Assembly (NCBI RefSeq): GCF_000308635.1
Contig: NZ_BAGD01000076.1
Location: 1-52,894 of the forward strand
Length of the DNA: 52,894 nucleotides
Direction: 5' to 3'
Source: Nocardia otitidiscaviarum NBRC 14405
Lineage (GTDB): Bacteria; Actinomycetota; Actinomycetes; Mycobacteriales; Mycobacteriaceae
The notes beneath the pieces were generated by a model. It saw only the letters and a list, made by a program, of their open reading frames with translations. It had not been told where the DNA came from and searched no databases. Position 1 is the stretch's first letter. Every line of letters starts with the position of its first letter. Both the position numbers and the translations under genes were made by a program. Below, one piece after another: positions 36,528 to 44,898 of the stretch.

Positions 36528-37301
36528 CTACGGGTTCGACGGATCTCCCGCCGACGGTTTCTCGGCCGCGTCGGCCGAGGTCGCCTCGCTGGTTCTACCG
36601 GTGATCACATCCTGGAGAGTCGCCGCCGGAATACGGCGGAATGCCCGCCGGGGCCGGGCTTGCTCCAGGGTTGCCACCTCCAGGGATCCGACGCCGAGCG
36701 GCTTGCGATCCTTTTCGGCCTCGGGCGCGCCCTTCTGCAGTGCCTGCAATGCCACACCCATTGCCGAGTGCAGATCCAGGCCGGGTCGATAGGACGCCTT
36801 GAGGGCGGTCTGGATGGGTTCGGTATTGCCGCCCATGACCACGAATTCCCGCTCGTCGACTATCGAGCCGTCGAAGTTGATCCGGTACAGCACCGCATCC
36901 GGGTCCTGCTCCGGATAGCCGACCTCGCCGATGCAGATCTCCACTTCGAACGGCTTGAGCTGATCGGTGAAGATGGACCCCAGCGTGGAGGCGTACATAT
37001 TGGCCAGCGCCCGGCCGGTCACATCCCGCCGGTCGTACTGGTAGCCGCGCAGGTCGGCCTGCAGAATGCCGCCCCGGCGCAGATTCTCGAACTCGTTGTA
37101 CTTGCCGACCGCGGCGAACCCGACCCGGTCGTACAGCTCACTCACCTTGTGCAGGGTCGCCGAGGGGTTCTCGGCGACGAACAGCACGCCCTTGTCGTAC
37201 ACCAACACCACGACACTGCGGCCGCGAGCGATACCCTTGCGCGCGAGCTCGGTCTTGTCGCGCATGATCTGTTCGGCCGACGCGTAGTACGGCAGTGTCA
37301 T
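36528..37301 (-). CDS. prcA: 20S proteasome alpha subunit PrcA
   Basis: 257 residues. Forms the outer gating rings of the bacterial 20S proteasome. Typical segments are MTLPYYASAEQIMRDKTELARKG, GVLFVAENPSATLHK and VGFAAVGKYNEFENLR. The C-terminal 40 residues are variable and Pro/Ala/Ser-rich. ATG 37301 overlaps the prcB stop (ATGA), so the subunits are translationally coupled. Confidence 0.96.
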   Translation of the reverse strand: MTLPYYASAEQIMRDKTELARKGIARGRSVVVLVYDKGVLFVAENPSATLHKVSELYDRVGFAAVGKYNEFENLRRGGILQADLRGYQYDRRDVTGRALANMYASTLGSIFTDQLKPFEVEICIGEVGYPEQDPDAVLYRINFDGSIVDEREFVVMGGNTEPIQTALKASYRPGLDLHSAMGVALQALQKGAPEAEKDRKPLGVGSLEVATLEQARPRRAFRRIPAATLQDVITGRTSEATSADAAEKPSAGDPSNP

Positions 37302-38158
37302 GCTTCGCCGCTCCCTTCAGCGGCCGCCGCGACGCGATCGTCCACGATGGCCCGCGTAATCTCTGCCAGCCGGTCCTCGGTCACTTCCGCCGCGCCCTCG
37401 GCATCGATGGTGATGGCCGTGGGGTAGATTCCGCGCATGGTGTCCGGGCCGCCGGTGGCGGTGTCGTCATCGGCCGCGTCGAACAGCGACTCGACCGCGA
37501 TGCGCAGCGCTCGTTCCTGATCGAGGCCGCGGCTGTAGGTCTTCTTCAGCGACGACTTGGCGAACAGCGAACCCGAGCCCACGGCGGTGTACCCGAACCG
37601 CTCCTCGCTGCGTCCGCCCACCACGTCGTAGGACACGATGCGCCCGGCCCGGTCGGGGTCCAGGGCGGCCGGATCGAAGCCCACCAGCAGCGGCACGACC
37701 GCCAGGCCCTGCAGCGCCGCGGGCAGGTTGTCGCGCACCATCTTCGACAGCTTGTTGGACTTGCCGTCGAAGGTGAGCGGGACGCCCTCGATCTTCTCGT
37801 AGTACTCGAGCTCCACGGCGAAGAGCCGGATCATCTCGATCGCCATACCCGCGGTGCCCGCGATCCCGGCCGCCGAGTACGAGTCGGTGATGTACACCTT
37901 CTCGATATCCCGGCTGGCCAGCAGATTGCCCTGGGTGGCGCGCCGGTCACCGGCGATCACCACCCCGCCGCGGTAGGAGACCGCGACGATGGTGGTGCCG
38001 TGCGGTGCGAAATCCGACGGCGCGACACCGCTGACATGCCCGCCGTCGGACCGGAACTTGTTGGCGGGCAACAGTTCCGGCGCGTTCACTCGCAGATATT
38101 CGGAGAAGGAGGAGAGGGCGTACCCCGTGTGGAGACGCAAGGGGTCACCCGCTGTCAC
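37298..38158 (-). CDS. prcB: 20S proteasome beta subunit PrcB
   Basis: 286 residues. A 54-residue propeptide is removed to expose the catalytic Thr55 (APHG|TTIVAVSYRGG). The mature subunit shows AGDRRATQGNLLASRDIEKVY and the conserved GIAGTAGMAIEMIRL. Start GTG 38158 overlaps the pup stop (GTGA). It assembles with PrcA into the 28-subunit core. Confidence 0.96.
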   Translation of the reverse strand: MTAGDPLRLHTGYALSSFSEYLRVNAPELLPANKFRSDGGHVSGVAPSDFAPHGTTIVAVSYRGGVVIAGDRRATQGNLLASRDIEKVYITDSYSAAGIAGTAGMAIEMIRLFAVELEYYEKIEGVPLTFDGKSNKLSKMVRDNLPAALQGLAVVPLLVGFDPAALDPDRAGRIVSYDVVGGRSEERFGYTAVGSGSLFAKSSLKKTYSRGLDQERALRIAVESLFDAADDDTATGGPDTMRGIYPTAITIDAEGAAEVTEDRLAEITRAIVDDRVAAAAEGSGEA

Positions 38159-38346
38159 TGGCCGCCCTTCTGAACGTAGGCGCGCACGAAGTCTTCCGCG
38201 TTCTCCTCGAGGACGTCATCGATCTCGTCGAGCAGGTCGTCGGTATCCTCCGCCAGCTTCTCGCGGCGCTCCTGTCCCGCTCCCCCGTCGACGGGGCCCT
38301 CGTCCTCGTCGCCGCCACCGGCGCGCTTGGTCTGCTCTTGTGCCAT
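38155..38346 (-). CDS. pup: Prokaryotic ubiquitin-like protein Pup
   Basis: 63 residues, acidic and probably disordered, ending in GGQ, so Dop must deamidate the terminal Gln to Glu before PafA can use it. The core KLAEDTDDLLDEIDDVLEENAEDFVRAYVQKGGQ region matches the family; residues 21-50 contain the helix that binds the Mpa coiled coil. ATG 38346 has AGGAGG 9 bases upstream. A TAGTGT (38413-38418, minus strand) may be the operon -10, giving a leader of about 60 bases. Confidence 0.96.
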   Translation of the reverse strand: MAQEQTKRAGGGDEDEGPVDGGAGQERREKLAEDTDDLLDEIDDVLEENAEDFVRAYVQKGGQ

Positions 38347-38489
38347 AGCAGCCGACCTCCTCTGTACTGATCATCGGCGAGAACGGACGTTCGAAACCGA
38401 TCTCGTCCCACAACACTACCCAGCCGAGGCGACATCATGCGGGATTCGCCCGCAATGTGCCCCGGCCGCGACACCCGCGCAATACGTGA

Positions 38490-38506
38490 TTTCGCTCCCG
38501 GCGAAA
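38490..38506 (-). terminator. Short hairpin just after dop
   Basis: TTTCGC (38490-38495) pairs with GCGAAA (38501-38506) around a 5-base loop, directly downstream of the dop stop on the minus strand. It is short and has only a weak T-run. Confidence 0.4.
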
Positions 38507-38507
38507 C

Positions 38508-40007
38508 TCAGTGGGTGAGCTGATCCACCAGCTCGGCGGCGGTGTGCGCGCTGTCGAGCAGCGTGCCGACATGCGATTTCGTCCCCCGGCGCGGTTCCAG
38601 GGTGGGAATGCGCACCAGCGAATCCCCGCCGAGGTCGAAAATCACCGAATCCCAGCTGGCGGCGGCGATATCGGCCCCGAAACGGCGCAGGCACTCACCC
38701 CGGAAGTAGGCCCGGGTGTCGGTGGGCGGATTGGTCATGGCGTCGGTGACCTGCTGTTCGGTCACCAGCCGCCGCATGGAGCCGCGCGCCACCAGGCGGT
38801 TGTAGAGGCCCTTGTCCAAGCGCACGTCCGAGTACTGCAGGTCCACCAGGTGCAGTTTCGGCGCGGCCCAGCCCAGCCCTTCGCGATTGCGAATCCCTTC
38901 CAGCAGGCGCAGTTTCGCGGTCCAGTCGAGCAGGTCGGCGGTTTCCATGGGGTCGCGCTCGAGCAGGTCGAGCACGTGCGCCCACTTGTCGATGACGTCG
39001 GTGACGCGCGGATCGTCGTTGCCGATGCGGTCGTTGTACTTCTCCACCCGGTCCAGGTAGATCCGTTGCAGCGCAAGGCCGGTCAGCTCGCGGCCGTCGG
39101 CGAGGGCGACGGTGGCGCGCAGGCTCGGGTCGTGGCTGATGGTGTGCACCGCGGTGACCGGGCGGGCCAGTTGCAGATCGGACAGGTCCTCCCCCGCCTC
39201 GATGAGGTCCAGCACCAGCGCGGTCGAGCCGACCTTGAGGTAGGTGGACCACTCCGAGAGGTTGGCGTCGCCGATGATGACGTGCAGGCGGCGGTATTTG
39301 TCGGCGTCGGCGTGCGGTTCGTCGCGGGTGTTGATGATGCCGCGCTTGAGGGTGGTCTCCAGTCCGACCTCCACCTCGATGTAGTCGGCACGCTGGGACA
39401 GCTGGAATCCGGGCTGGTCACCGGACTGGCCGATACCCACCCGCCCGGAGCCGCACACCACCTGGCGGGAGGCGAAGAACGGGGTGAGACCCAGGATGAT
39501 CTGGTTGAACGGCGTGTCCCGGTTCATCAGGTAGTTCTCGTGGGTGCCATAGGAGGCCCCCTTGCCGTCCACATTGTTCTTGTAGAGCTGCATGCGGGGC
39601 GCGCCGGGCACGCTGGAGGCGTAGCGGGCGGCGGCCTCCATCACACGCTCACCGGCCTTGTCCCAGATGACCGCGTCCAGCGGATCGGTCACCTCGGGGG
39701 CGGAGTATTCCGGGTGGGCGTGGTCGACGTAGAGGCGAGCCCCGTTGGTGAGGATCATATTGGCCGCGCCCACCTCGTCGGCGTCGATCACCGGCGCGGG
39801 CCCGTTGAGCCTGCCCAGGTCGAAGCCGCGAGCGTCGCGCAACGGGGATTCCACCTCGTAGTCCCAGCGGGTGCGCTTGGCGCGCGGCACGCCCTCGGCC
39901 GCGGCGTAGGCGAGCACCGCCTGGGTGGAGGTGAGAATCGGGTTGGCCGACGGCTCCGTAGGCGTGGAAATGCCGTACTCGACCTCGATTCCGATGATGC
40001 GCTGCAT
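38508..40007 (-). CDS. dop: Pup deamidase/depupylase Dop
   Basis: 499 residues, homologous to PafA. It deamidates Pup-Gln to Pup-Glu and removes Pup from substrates. The catalytic Asp95 lies in GARLYVDHAHPEYS, and the Dop-specific loop follows residue 40 (RAKRTRWDYEVESPLRDARG). Start ATG 40007 (MQRIIGIEVEYG) is chosen since TAGGCT lies 7 bases upstream; the ATG 21 bases earlier adds non-family residues. It forms a transcription unit separate from pup-prcBA. Confidence 0.95.
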   Translation of the reverse strand: MQRIIGIEVEYGISTPTEPSANPILTSTQAVLAYAAAEGVPRAKRTRWDYEVESPLRDARGFDLGRLNGPAPVIDADEVGAANMILTNGARLYVDHAHPEYSAPEVTDPLDAVIWDKAGERVMEAAARYASSVPGAPRMQLYKNNVDGKGASYGTHENYLMNRDTPFNQIILGLTPFFASRQVVCGSGRVGIGQSGDQPGFQLSQRADYIEVEVGLETTLKRGIINTRDEPHADADKYRRLHVIIGDANLSEWSTYLKVGSTALVLDLIEAGEDLSDLQLARPVTAVHTISHDPSLRATVALADGRELTGLALQRIYLDRVEKYNDRIGNDDPRVTDVIDKWAHVLDLLERDPMETADLLDWTAKLRLLEGIRNREGLGWAAPKLHLVDLQYSDVRLDKGLYNRLVARGSMRRLVTEQQVTDAMTNPPTDTRAYFRGECLRRFGADIAAASWDSVIFDLGGDSLVRIPTLEPRRGTKSHVGTLLDSAHTAAELVDQLTH

Positions 40008-40014
40008 GGGAACG

Positions 40015-40020
40015 AGCCTA
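40015..40020 (-). promoter_or_regulatory. -10 element TAGGCT for dop
   Basis: On the minus strand TAGGCT is followed by 7 bases and then ATG 40007, a leaderless arrangement. Confidence 0.55.
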
Positions 40021-40199
40021 GGCGACACCGGGCGGAATCGGGTGCGCCCGGGGCGAGTGCGGTGTCACGCGGGCCGGTGCGCGGCGTGCGCGACCACCGT
40101 GGGGCGGACCCGGCTCGGGGTGGTCCACGACTCGAGTCGTAGCCGTGGTCATCCCTGCGGGCGACGCGCCGCGACCGGCGTTTTCGGGAGAATTCCCGC

Positions 40200-41435
40200 A
40201 TGCCCGAACCGGTTTCCGCTCCGAGTACCGCGGCGTCCGCGACCAGCGCGCGACCCACCGACCGACCCACCGCGCCGCAGCCGTCCAGCCGGGTGGCCGC
40301 CCTGGACGTGCTGCGCGGAATCGCCATCCTCGGCACCCTCGGCACCAATGTCTGGATCTTCACCGACCCCGAGGGCCTGCTCGGCTATCTCCAGGGCACC
40401 GAGGCCGCGAACACCGCCTGGATGTGGACCGAACGCGTACTCCAGCAGGTGGCGCAGGGCAAATTCCTGGGACTGCTCACCATCATGTTCGGCATCGGGC
40501 TGGCTATCCAGCAGCGATCGGCGGCGCGGGCCGGTCGACCGTGGCCCGGCAAGTATCCGTGGCGAGCCCTGCTGCTGTTCGTCGACGGTCTGCTGCACTT
40601 CCTGCTGTTCACCGAGTTCGACGTGCTCATGGGCTATGCCGTCACCGGGCTGGTGGTGGCCTACATCCTCGCGACGAGCCCGCGCGCACAGCGCCGCTGG
40701 CTGGTGTCCACGGCCGCCGTCCACCTGACCTTCCTGGTCCTCGCCGCACTGGCGCTGCTGTTCGCGCCGCGGTCGGACGCCGGGCCCGCCGAGCCACTGG
40801 ATCCGAACCCCTACGCCGACGGGTCGTTCTGGGATCTGGTGGTGTTCCGCTGGGAGCATCTGCTGCTGTTCCGGCTGGAGACCATCATCATCTTCCCCAT
40901 GTCCATCGCCCTGTTCCTGGTGGGCGCGCGGCTGTTCCAGGCCGGTCTGTTCACACCCGAGGGCGGGCGAATCCGCAAGCGGCTCATGATCATCGGCGCG
41001 GTGGCCGCACCACTGGACATGGGCCTGGGCGTCTTCGGCGGCGGAGATCTGATCCTGATCACCCGCTATGGGATCGCGCCGTTCGTGGCGCTCGGCATCC
41101 TGGGGCTGGTGGCCTGGTTCTACCGGAACCGGCCGCGCCCCGGCTGGGTCGGGCGGCGGTTCGGCGAGGTCGGCCGCATGGCGCTGAGCTGCTACATCCT
41201 CCAGAATGTGGTGGCGTCGACCATCTGCTACGGCTGGGGGCTGGGGCTGGCCGCCCGGGTTTCCGCCGACGCCCGGGTGCCGTTCACCATCGCGGTCTAC
41301 CTGGGAGTCGCCGCGGCCATGCTGGTGTTCGCGCACCTGTGGCTGCGCCGGTTCGACCGCGGACCGGTGGAGTGGCTGTGGAACGCCTGCTACCGCGCGA
41401 TCGCCGAACGCGGAAGCGCACCGGCAACCAGGTAG
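40200..41435 (+). CDS. DUF418-family multi-pass membrane protein
   Basis: 411 residues. After a 38-residue hydrophilic N-terminus there are about eight to ten hydrophobic helices. The N-terminal pattern AALDVLRGIAILGTLGTNVW and the C-terminal RFGEVGRMALSCYILQNVVAS ... YG-G-G segment are those of the DUF418 (YeiB-like) family, related to acyltransferase-3-like membrane proteins. A GGGAG lies upstream of ATG 40200. The substrate is unknown. It is divergent from dop, and nothing in the sequence ties it to pupylation. Confidence 0.85.
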   Translation: MPEPVSAPSTAASATSARPTDRPTAPQPSSRVAALDVLRGIAILGTLGTNVWIFTDPEGLLGYLQGTEAANTAWMWTERVLQQVAQGKFLGLLTIMFGIGLAIQQRSAARAGRPWPGKYPWRALLLFVDGLLHFLLFTEFDVLMGYAVTGLVVAYILATSPRAQRRWLVSTAAVHLTFLVLAALALLFAPRSDAGPAEPLDPNPYADGSFWDLVVFRWEHLLLFRLETIIIFPMSIALFLVGARLFQAGLFTPEGGRIRKRLMIIGAVAAPLDMGLGVFGGGDLILITRYGIAPFVALGILGLVAWFYRNRPRPGWVGRRFGEVGRMALSCYILQNVVASTICYGWGLGLAARVSADARVPFTIAVYLGVAAAMLVFAHLWLRRFDRGPVEWLWNACYRAIAERGSAPATR

Positions 41436-41491
41436 CGAACACCACCGTGTCCTTGTCCTGACCGGCCGTCGGGGGCGGGCAGGATGACGGC

Positions 41492-42703
41492 ATGTCCGTA
41501 CTCGCCGCGGCCGCGGACCCCACCCGGTCGGCCATTCTGTCGCTGTTGCAGATCGCGCTGGTCACCGTGCTCGCCACGGTGCTGGCCCGGCTGGCCCGCG
41601 GCTACGTGCCGGATGTGGTGCTGCTGCTGGGCTTCGGCGTGCTGATCGGCCCGCACGTCCTCGATTGGGCCGGGACCGCGGGCGGGGTCGACCTGGTCGC
41701 CCAGCTCGGGCTGGGCATGCTGTTCCTGCTGGCGGGCTACGAACTCGATCCGCAGCTGCTGCGCGGCCGGTCCGGACCCGCGGCCTGGCTCACCTGGGTG
41801 GCGAGCCTGGTGCTGGCCACCCTGGTGGTGACCCTGGCGGCCCCGGAGGTCGGTTTCACCGCGCATGTGGCGGTCGCCATCGCCATGACCTCCACCGCGC
41901 TGGGCACGCTGCTGCCGATCCTGAAACAGGCCGGCATGCTCGACTCCGCGCTGGGCCGGGCCGTGCTGCGCCACGGCGCGGTCGGCGAACTGGGGCCGAT
42001 CCTGGCCATGTCGCTGCTGCTGTCCAGCCGCAACCCGCTCGCGGCGGTGGTGGTGCTGGTGCTGTTCGCCATCGCGGCCGCGCTGGTGGCGGCGGTGCCG
42101 CGGCGGCTGCTGGCCCGCATACCGGATCTGCGCGGGCTGCTGGTCGAACTCGGCGGCGGCACCGTGCAGCTGCCGGTGCGCACGGTGCTGTTGCTGCTGT
42201 TCACGCTGATGGCCATTGCCGAGGTGTTCGATCTGGATGTGGTGCTGGGCGCGTTCGCGGCGGGCATGATCCTGCGCACGCTGGTGCGCGAGGCCGATCC
42301 GCGGCTCGAAAACCAGTTGAACACCTTGGGTTTCGGTTTCCTGATCCCGGTGTTCTTCGTGGTGTCCGGGATGGGCATCGATCCGGCCGCCATCGCCGGG
42401 AACCCGCTGCACTGGGCGCTGTTCGTGGTGTCCATCGCGGTGGCGCGCGGCGGGCCGGTGTGGTTGGCCGAACGCTGGTTCGACCACGGCGGCAACCTGA
42501 CCTCCGGCCGGGAGCGCGCGCAGCTGGCCCTGTACTCGGCGACCGGTCTGCCCATCATCGTCGCCGTCACCGAGGTCGCCACCGCGGCCGACCTCATGGA
42601 CGACGAACTGGCGTCGCTGCTGGTGGCGGCGGGTGCGGCGACGGTGCTGCTGTTCCCGCTGGCGGCGCGGATGGTCGGTCGGCGTCCGGTCGCGACCGAT
42701 TGA
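41492..42703 (+). CDS. CPA2-type cation/proton antiporter
   Basis: 403 residues, about 12 transmembrane helices, Kef/Na+-H+ exchanger domain (VVLLLGFGVLIGPHVLDWAG, LGLGMLFLLAGYELDP, AIAMTSTALGTLLPILKQAG). Unlike KefB/KefC it has no C-terminal RCK/TrkA nucleotide-binding domain and stops shortly after the last helix. The transported ion (K+ or Na+) cannot be assigned. It lies 56 bases after the DUF418 gene on the same strand and may be cotranscribed. It converges with a TetR gene. Confidence 0.87.
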   Translation: MSVLAAAADPTRSAILSLLQIALVTVLATVLARLARGYVPDVVLLLGFGVLIGPHVLDWAGTAGGVDLVAQLGLGMLFLLAGYELDPQLLRGRSGPAAWLTWVASLVLATLVVTLAAPEVGFTAHVAVAIAMTSTALGTLLPILKQAGMLDSALGRAVLRHGAVGELGPILAMSLLLSSRNPLAAVVVLVLFAIAAALVAAVPRRLLARIPDLRGLLVELGGGTVQLPVRTVLLLLFTLMAIAEVFDLDVVLGAFAAGMILRTLVREADPRLENQLNTLGFGFLIPVFFVVSGMGIDPAAIAGNPLHWALFVVSIAVARGGPVWLAERWFDHGGNLTSGRERAQLALYSATGLPIIVAVTEVATAADLMDDELASLLVAAGAATVLLFPLAARMVGRRPVATD

Positions 42704-42733
42704 CGCCGACTGCCGACGGCGACCGCCGCCGCG

Positions 42734-43450
42734 TCAGCTCGCGTGCTGCGCTTCGGCGCGCGAGATCAAGTCGGCGACCAGGCTGTCGCGGGTCAGCGGC
42801 ACATCCAGGCTGCGGGCGTTGCCCTCCAGCAGGGCCAGCACCGATTCGGTGAGAATGCCCTCGACCTGTTCGGAGGTCAGGGTGGAGGCGGGGTCGGCGC
42901 GCCAGCTGTTCACCACGCCGTCCACGAAGCCGATGATCCCGAACGCCGTGGGGCGCGCGCGATTCGCGTCGATCCCCCAGCGGGTGAGGGTGGTGGCGAA
43001 CAGGTCGGCGAGTTGTCCGCCGATGCGGTCGCGGGCGCCGGCCATGGCCCGGGAGGCGTCCCCGGCGGTATCGGCGGCGATGAGGAAGCGGTGCAGGTTC
43101 CGGTGCCGCTCGACCCAGCCCACATAGGTGCCGACCGCGCCGCGCACGGCGTCGCGCAGGGTGCCGTCCGGGCGCAGGCGCGGAAGCAGTTCGGCGAGCA
43201 GCGATTCCAGGATGTGGCGTCGGATCTGCTCGTCCAGGTCGGCGCGGCCGTCGAAGTGCCGGTACACCACCGGGCGCGGCACCCGCAGCCGGTCGGCGAT
43301 CTGCTGCACCGAGATCTCCACGCCGTGCTCGGAGATCACCGCGAGGGCGGCGTCGAGCATATCCGCGCGGCGGCGGGCCTTGTGACCGTTCCAGCGGGTG
43401 CTGCGGCCGTCCGCCGCGCGGGAGGTGTCGTTCGCGCCGGTCTTGGTCAT
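42734..43450 (-). CDS. TetR family transcriptional regulator
   Basis: 238 residues. The helix-turn-helix occupies about residues 35-75 (MLDAALAVISEHGVEISVQQIADRLRVPRPVVYRHFDGRADL) and the C-terminal part is a helical ligand/dimer domain. ATG 43450 has TAAGGT 6 bases upstream, arguing against a TTG start 3 bases earlier. It runs tail-to-tail with the CPA2 antiporter and head-to-tail with a second TetR gene 45 bases away. Target genes are unknown. Confidence 0.88.
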   Translation of the reverse strand: MTKTGANDTSRAADGRSTRWNGHKARRRADMLDAALAVISEHGVEISVQQIADRLRVPRPVVYRHFDGRADLDEQIRRHILESLLAELLPRLRPDGTLRDAVRGAVGTYVGWVERHRNLHRFLIAADTAGDASRAMAGARDRIGGQLADLFATTLTRWGIDANRARPTAFGIIGFVDGVVNSWRADPASTLTSEQVEGILTESVLALLEGNARSLDVPLTRDSLVADLISRAEAQHAS

Positions 43451-43456
43451 CAATTC

Positions 43457-43462
43457 ACCTTA
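43457..43462 (-). promoter_or_regulatory. -10 element TAAGGT for the first TetR gene
   Basis: On the minus strand TAAGGT is followed by 6 bases and then ATG 43450. Confidence 0.5.
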
Positions 43463-43494
43463 GCGCGCCGCCGCGCTGCCCGAGACGGCCTGTC

Positions 43495-44187
43495 TCACAC
43501 ATCACGGAGTCCGAGCAGATCGGCCATGGTCTCCACCGCGTAGTCGAAGAACGCCGCCGCCGGGTCCATACTCCCGACCAGCTGACCGTTGAGTTCGAAG
43601 CTCACCGCGCCGAACAGCTGGGTCCAGGCCACCACCATCCGGGCCAGCGCGGGCGCGGGCACCCCCGGGGTGAACCGGTCGGCGAGGGCACCGATCTGTT
43701 CGGCCAGCAGCGGGTCGAGGTGTTCGTCGGGAACCGCGAGAGTGCCCGCCGCCCACGCCCGTTCGACAATGCCGAGCACCGCGAGGGGTACCCGCGCGGC
43801 CGGGTCGACGGTGGTCTGCGGGGCCGCGTAACCGGGTACCGGGGAACCGTAGAGCAGGGCGTATTCGTGCGGATGGGCACGCCCCCACTCGCGTACCGCG
43901 TGCGCCGCCGCCCGCCATTGCGCGCGCGGGTCGTCCGCCCGCGCCACCGCGGTTTCGACGCTGGCGCCGATGGCGTCGTACGCCTCGATGAGCAGCGCGG
44001 TGAGCAGGTCGTCGCGGCTCGGGAAGTACCGGTACAGCGCCGAGGACACCATGCCGAGTTCGCGCGCGATGGCGCGCAGGGACAGCGCGGCGGCACCGGA
44101 TTCGGCGAGTTGGCGGCGGGCGGCATCGGTGATCTCGCGGGTGATCTCGGCGCGGGCCCGGGCGCGGGCGGTCCTGGGTGCACTCAT
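43495..44187 (-). CDS. TetR family transcriptional regulator
   Basis: 230 residues. The helix-turn-helix is at about residues 25-60 (AARRQLAESGAAALSLRAIARELGMVSSALYRYFPSRDDL); the C-terminal domain resembles the WHG/TetR_C-13 type (WRAAAHAVREWGRAHPHEYALLYGSPVPGY). ATG 44187 is used; CACACT lies 7 bases upstream. It is divergent from an F420-type enzyme gene, and duplicated GAGAGCACCGCTCT palindromes lie in the shared region, so it very likely represses that gene. Confidence 0.9.
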   Translation of the reverse strand: MSAPRTARARARAEITREITDAARRQLAESGAAALSLRAIARELGMVSSALYRYFPSRDDLLTALLIEAYDAIGASVETAVARADDPRAQWRAAAHAVREWGRAHPHEYALLYGSPVPGYAAPQTTVDPAARVPLAVLGIVERAWAAGTLAVPDEHLDPLLAEQIGALADRFTPGVPAPALARMVVAWTQLFGAVSFELNGQLVGSMDPAAAFFDYAVETMADLLGLRDV

Positions 44188-44227
44188 ACGCAACAGTGTG
44201 CCACGGTTCGGAGCACCGGAATGTTTC

Positions 44228-44295
44228 GAGAGCACCGCTCTTGACATTGCGGCGACCCCGCGTGCACACTGATCACATCAGAGAGCACCGCTCTC
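44228..44295. promoter_or_regulatory. Two TetR operators on a recognisable promoter
   Basis: GAGAGCACCGCTCTT (44228-44242) and GAGAGCACCGCTCTC (44281-44295) are near-identical palindromes (GAGAGC-ACC-GCTCTC). TTGACA (44241-44246) and CACACT (44265-44270), 18 bases apart, form a promoter for the plus-strand gene. The first operator overlaps the -35 and the second covers the start region, a repression layout. Confidence 0.8.
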
Positions 44296-44331
44296 GACAA
44301 TTGACGCTCGTGCAGCAGACAGGGACACGCC

Positions 44332-44787
44332 ATGAACGACACCGCCGCCAACCGCCACATCGGCCCCTCCGGACTCGACCCGATCGTGAATCGACTCGCC
44401 ACCCGGCTGAGCAAACTCGGTATCAGCGTGGCCGGGTCCCGGCTGCTGGCCGTGCGCGGCCGCACCAGCGGTGAATGGCGCACCGCCACCGTCAACCCGC
44501 TGACCACCCCCGACGGTTCGCGCTACCTGGTCGCCCCGCGCGGCCGCACCCAGTGGGTGCGCAACCTGCGCGTCGCGGGCGGTGGGGAACTGCGGCTCGG
44601 ACGCCGGACGGAGGTCTTCACCGCCGTCGAGGTCGCCGATGCCGACAAGATTCCGGTGCTGCGGCTGTACCTGCAGAAGTGGGGCTGGGAGGTCGGCCGG
44701 TTCTTCGAGGGTGTCACCAAGGACGCCACCGATGCCGAACTGGCTGCCATCGCACCGGGTTTCCCGGTCTTCCGGATCGAATCCTGA
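44332..44787 (+). CDS. Deazaflavin (F420)-dependent nitroreductase-family protein
   Basis: 151 residues of the Ddn-like family (RLSKLGISVAGSRLLAVRGRTSGEWRTATVNPL, YLVAPRGRTQWVRNLRVAGGGELRLG). Ddn-type proteins use reduced F420 to reduce quinones and, in mycobacteria, activate nitroimidazoles. ATG 44332 follows a GGGA and a leader of about 50 bases. Its expression is probably induced when the divergent TetR protein is released from the two operators. The physiological substrate is unknown. Confidence 0.87.
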   Translation: MNDTAANRHIGPSGLDPIVNRLATRLSKLGISVAGSRLLAVRGRTSGEWRTATVNPLTTPDGSRYLVAPRGRTQWVRNLRVAGGGELRLGRRTEVFTAVEVADADKIPVLRLYLQKWGWEVGRFFEGVTKDATDAELAAIAPGFPVFRIES

Positions 44788-44898
44788 TCCGGCGGCGCCC
44801 GCGTGCCGGGTCGGCCGTCCGGCAGGTTCGCACCGAACGGTAGTTTCATCGGCTGAGTCGGGATTGTCGTGAGCGGTGGGTGTCGGAGGTTGTGCGCG

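Noticed and set aside
36510..36560. Sequence resembling a tRNA T-arm (GGGTTCGA)
   Set aside because: It is the 3' end of prcA; no acceptor stem or anticodon arm could be formed.
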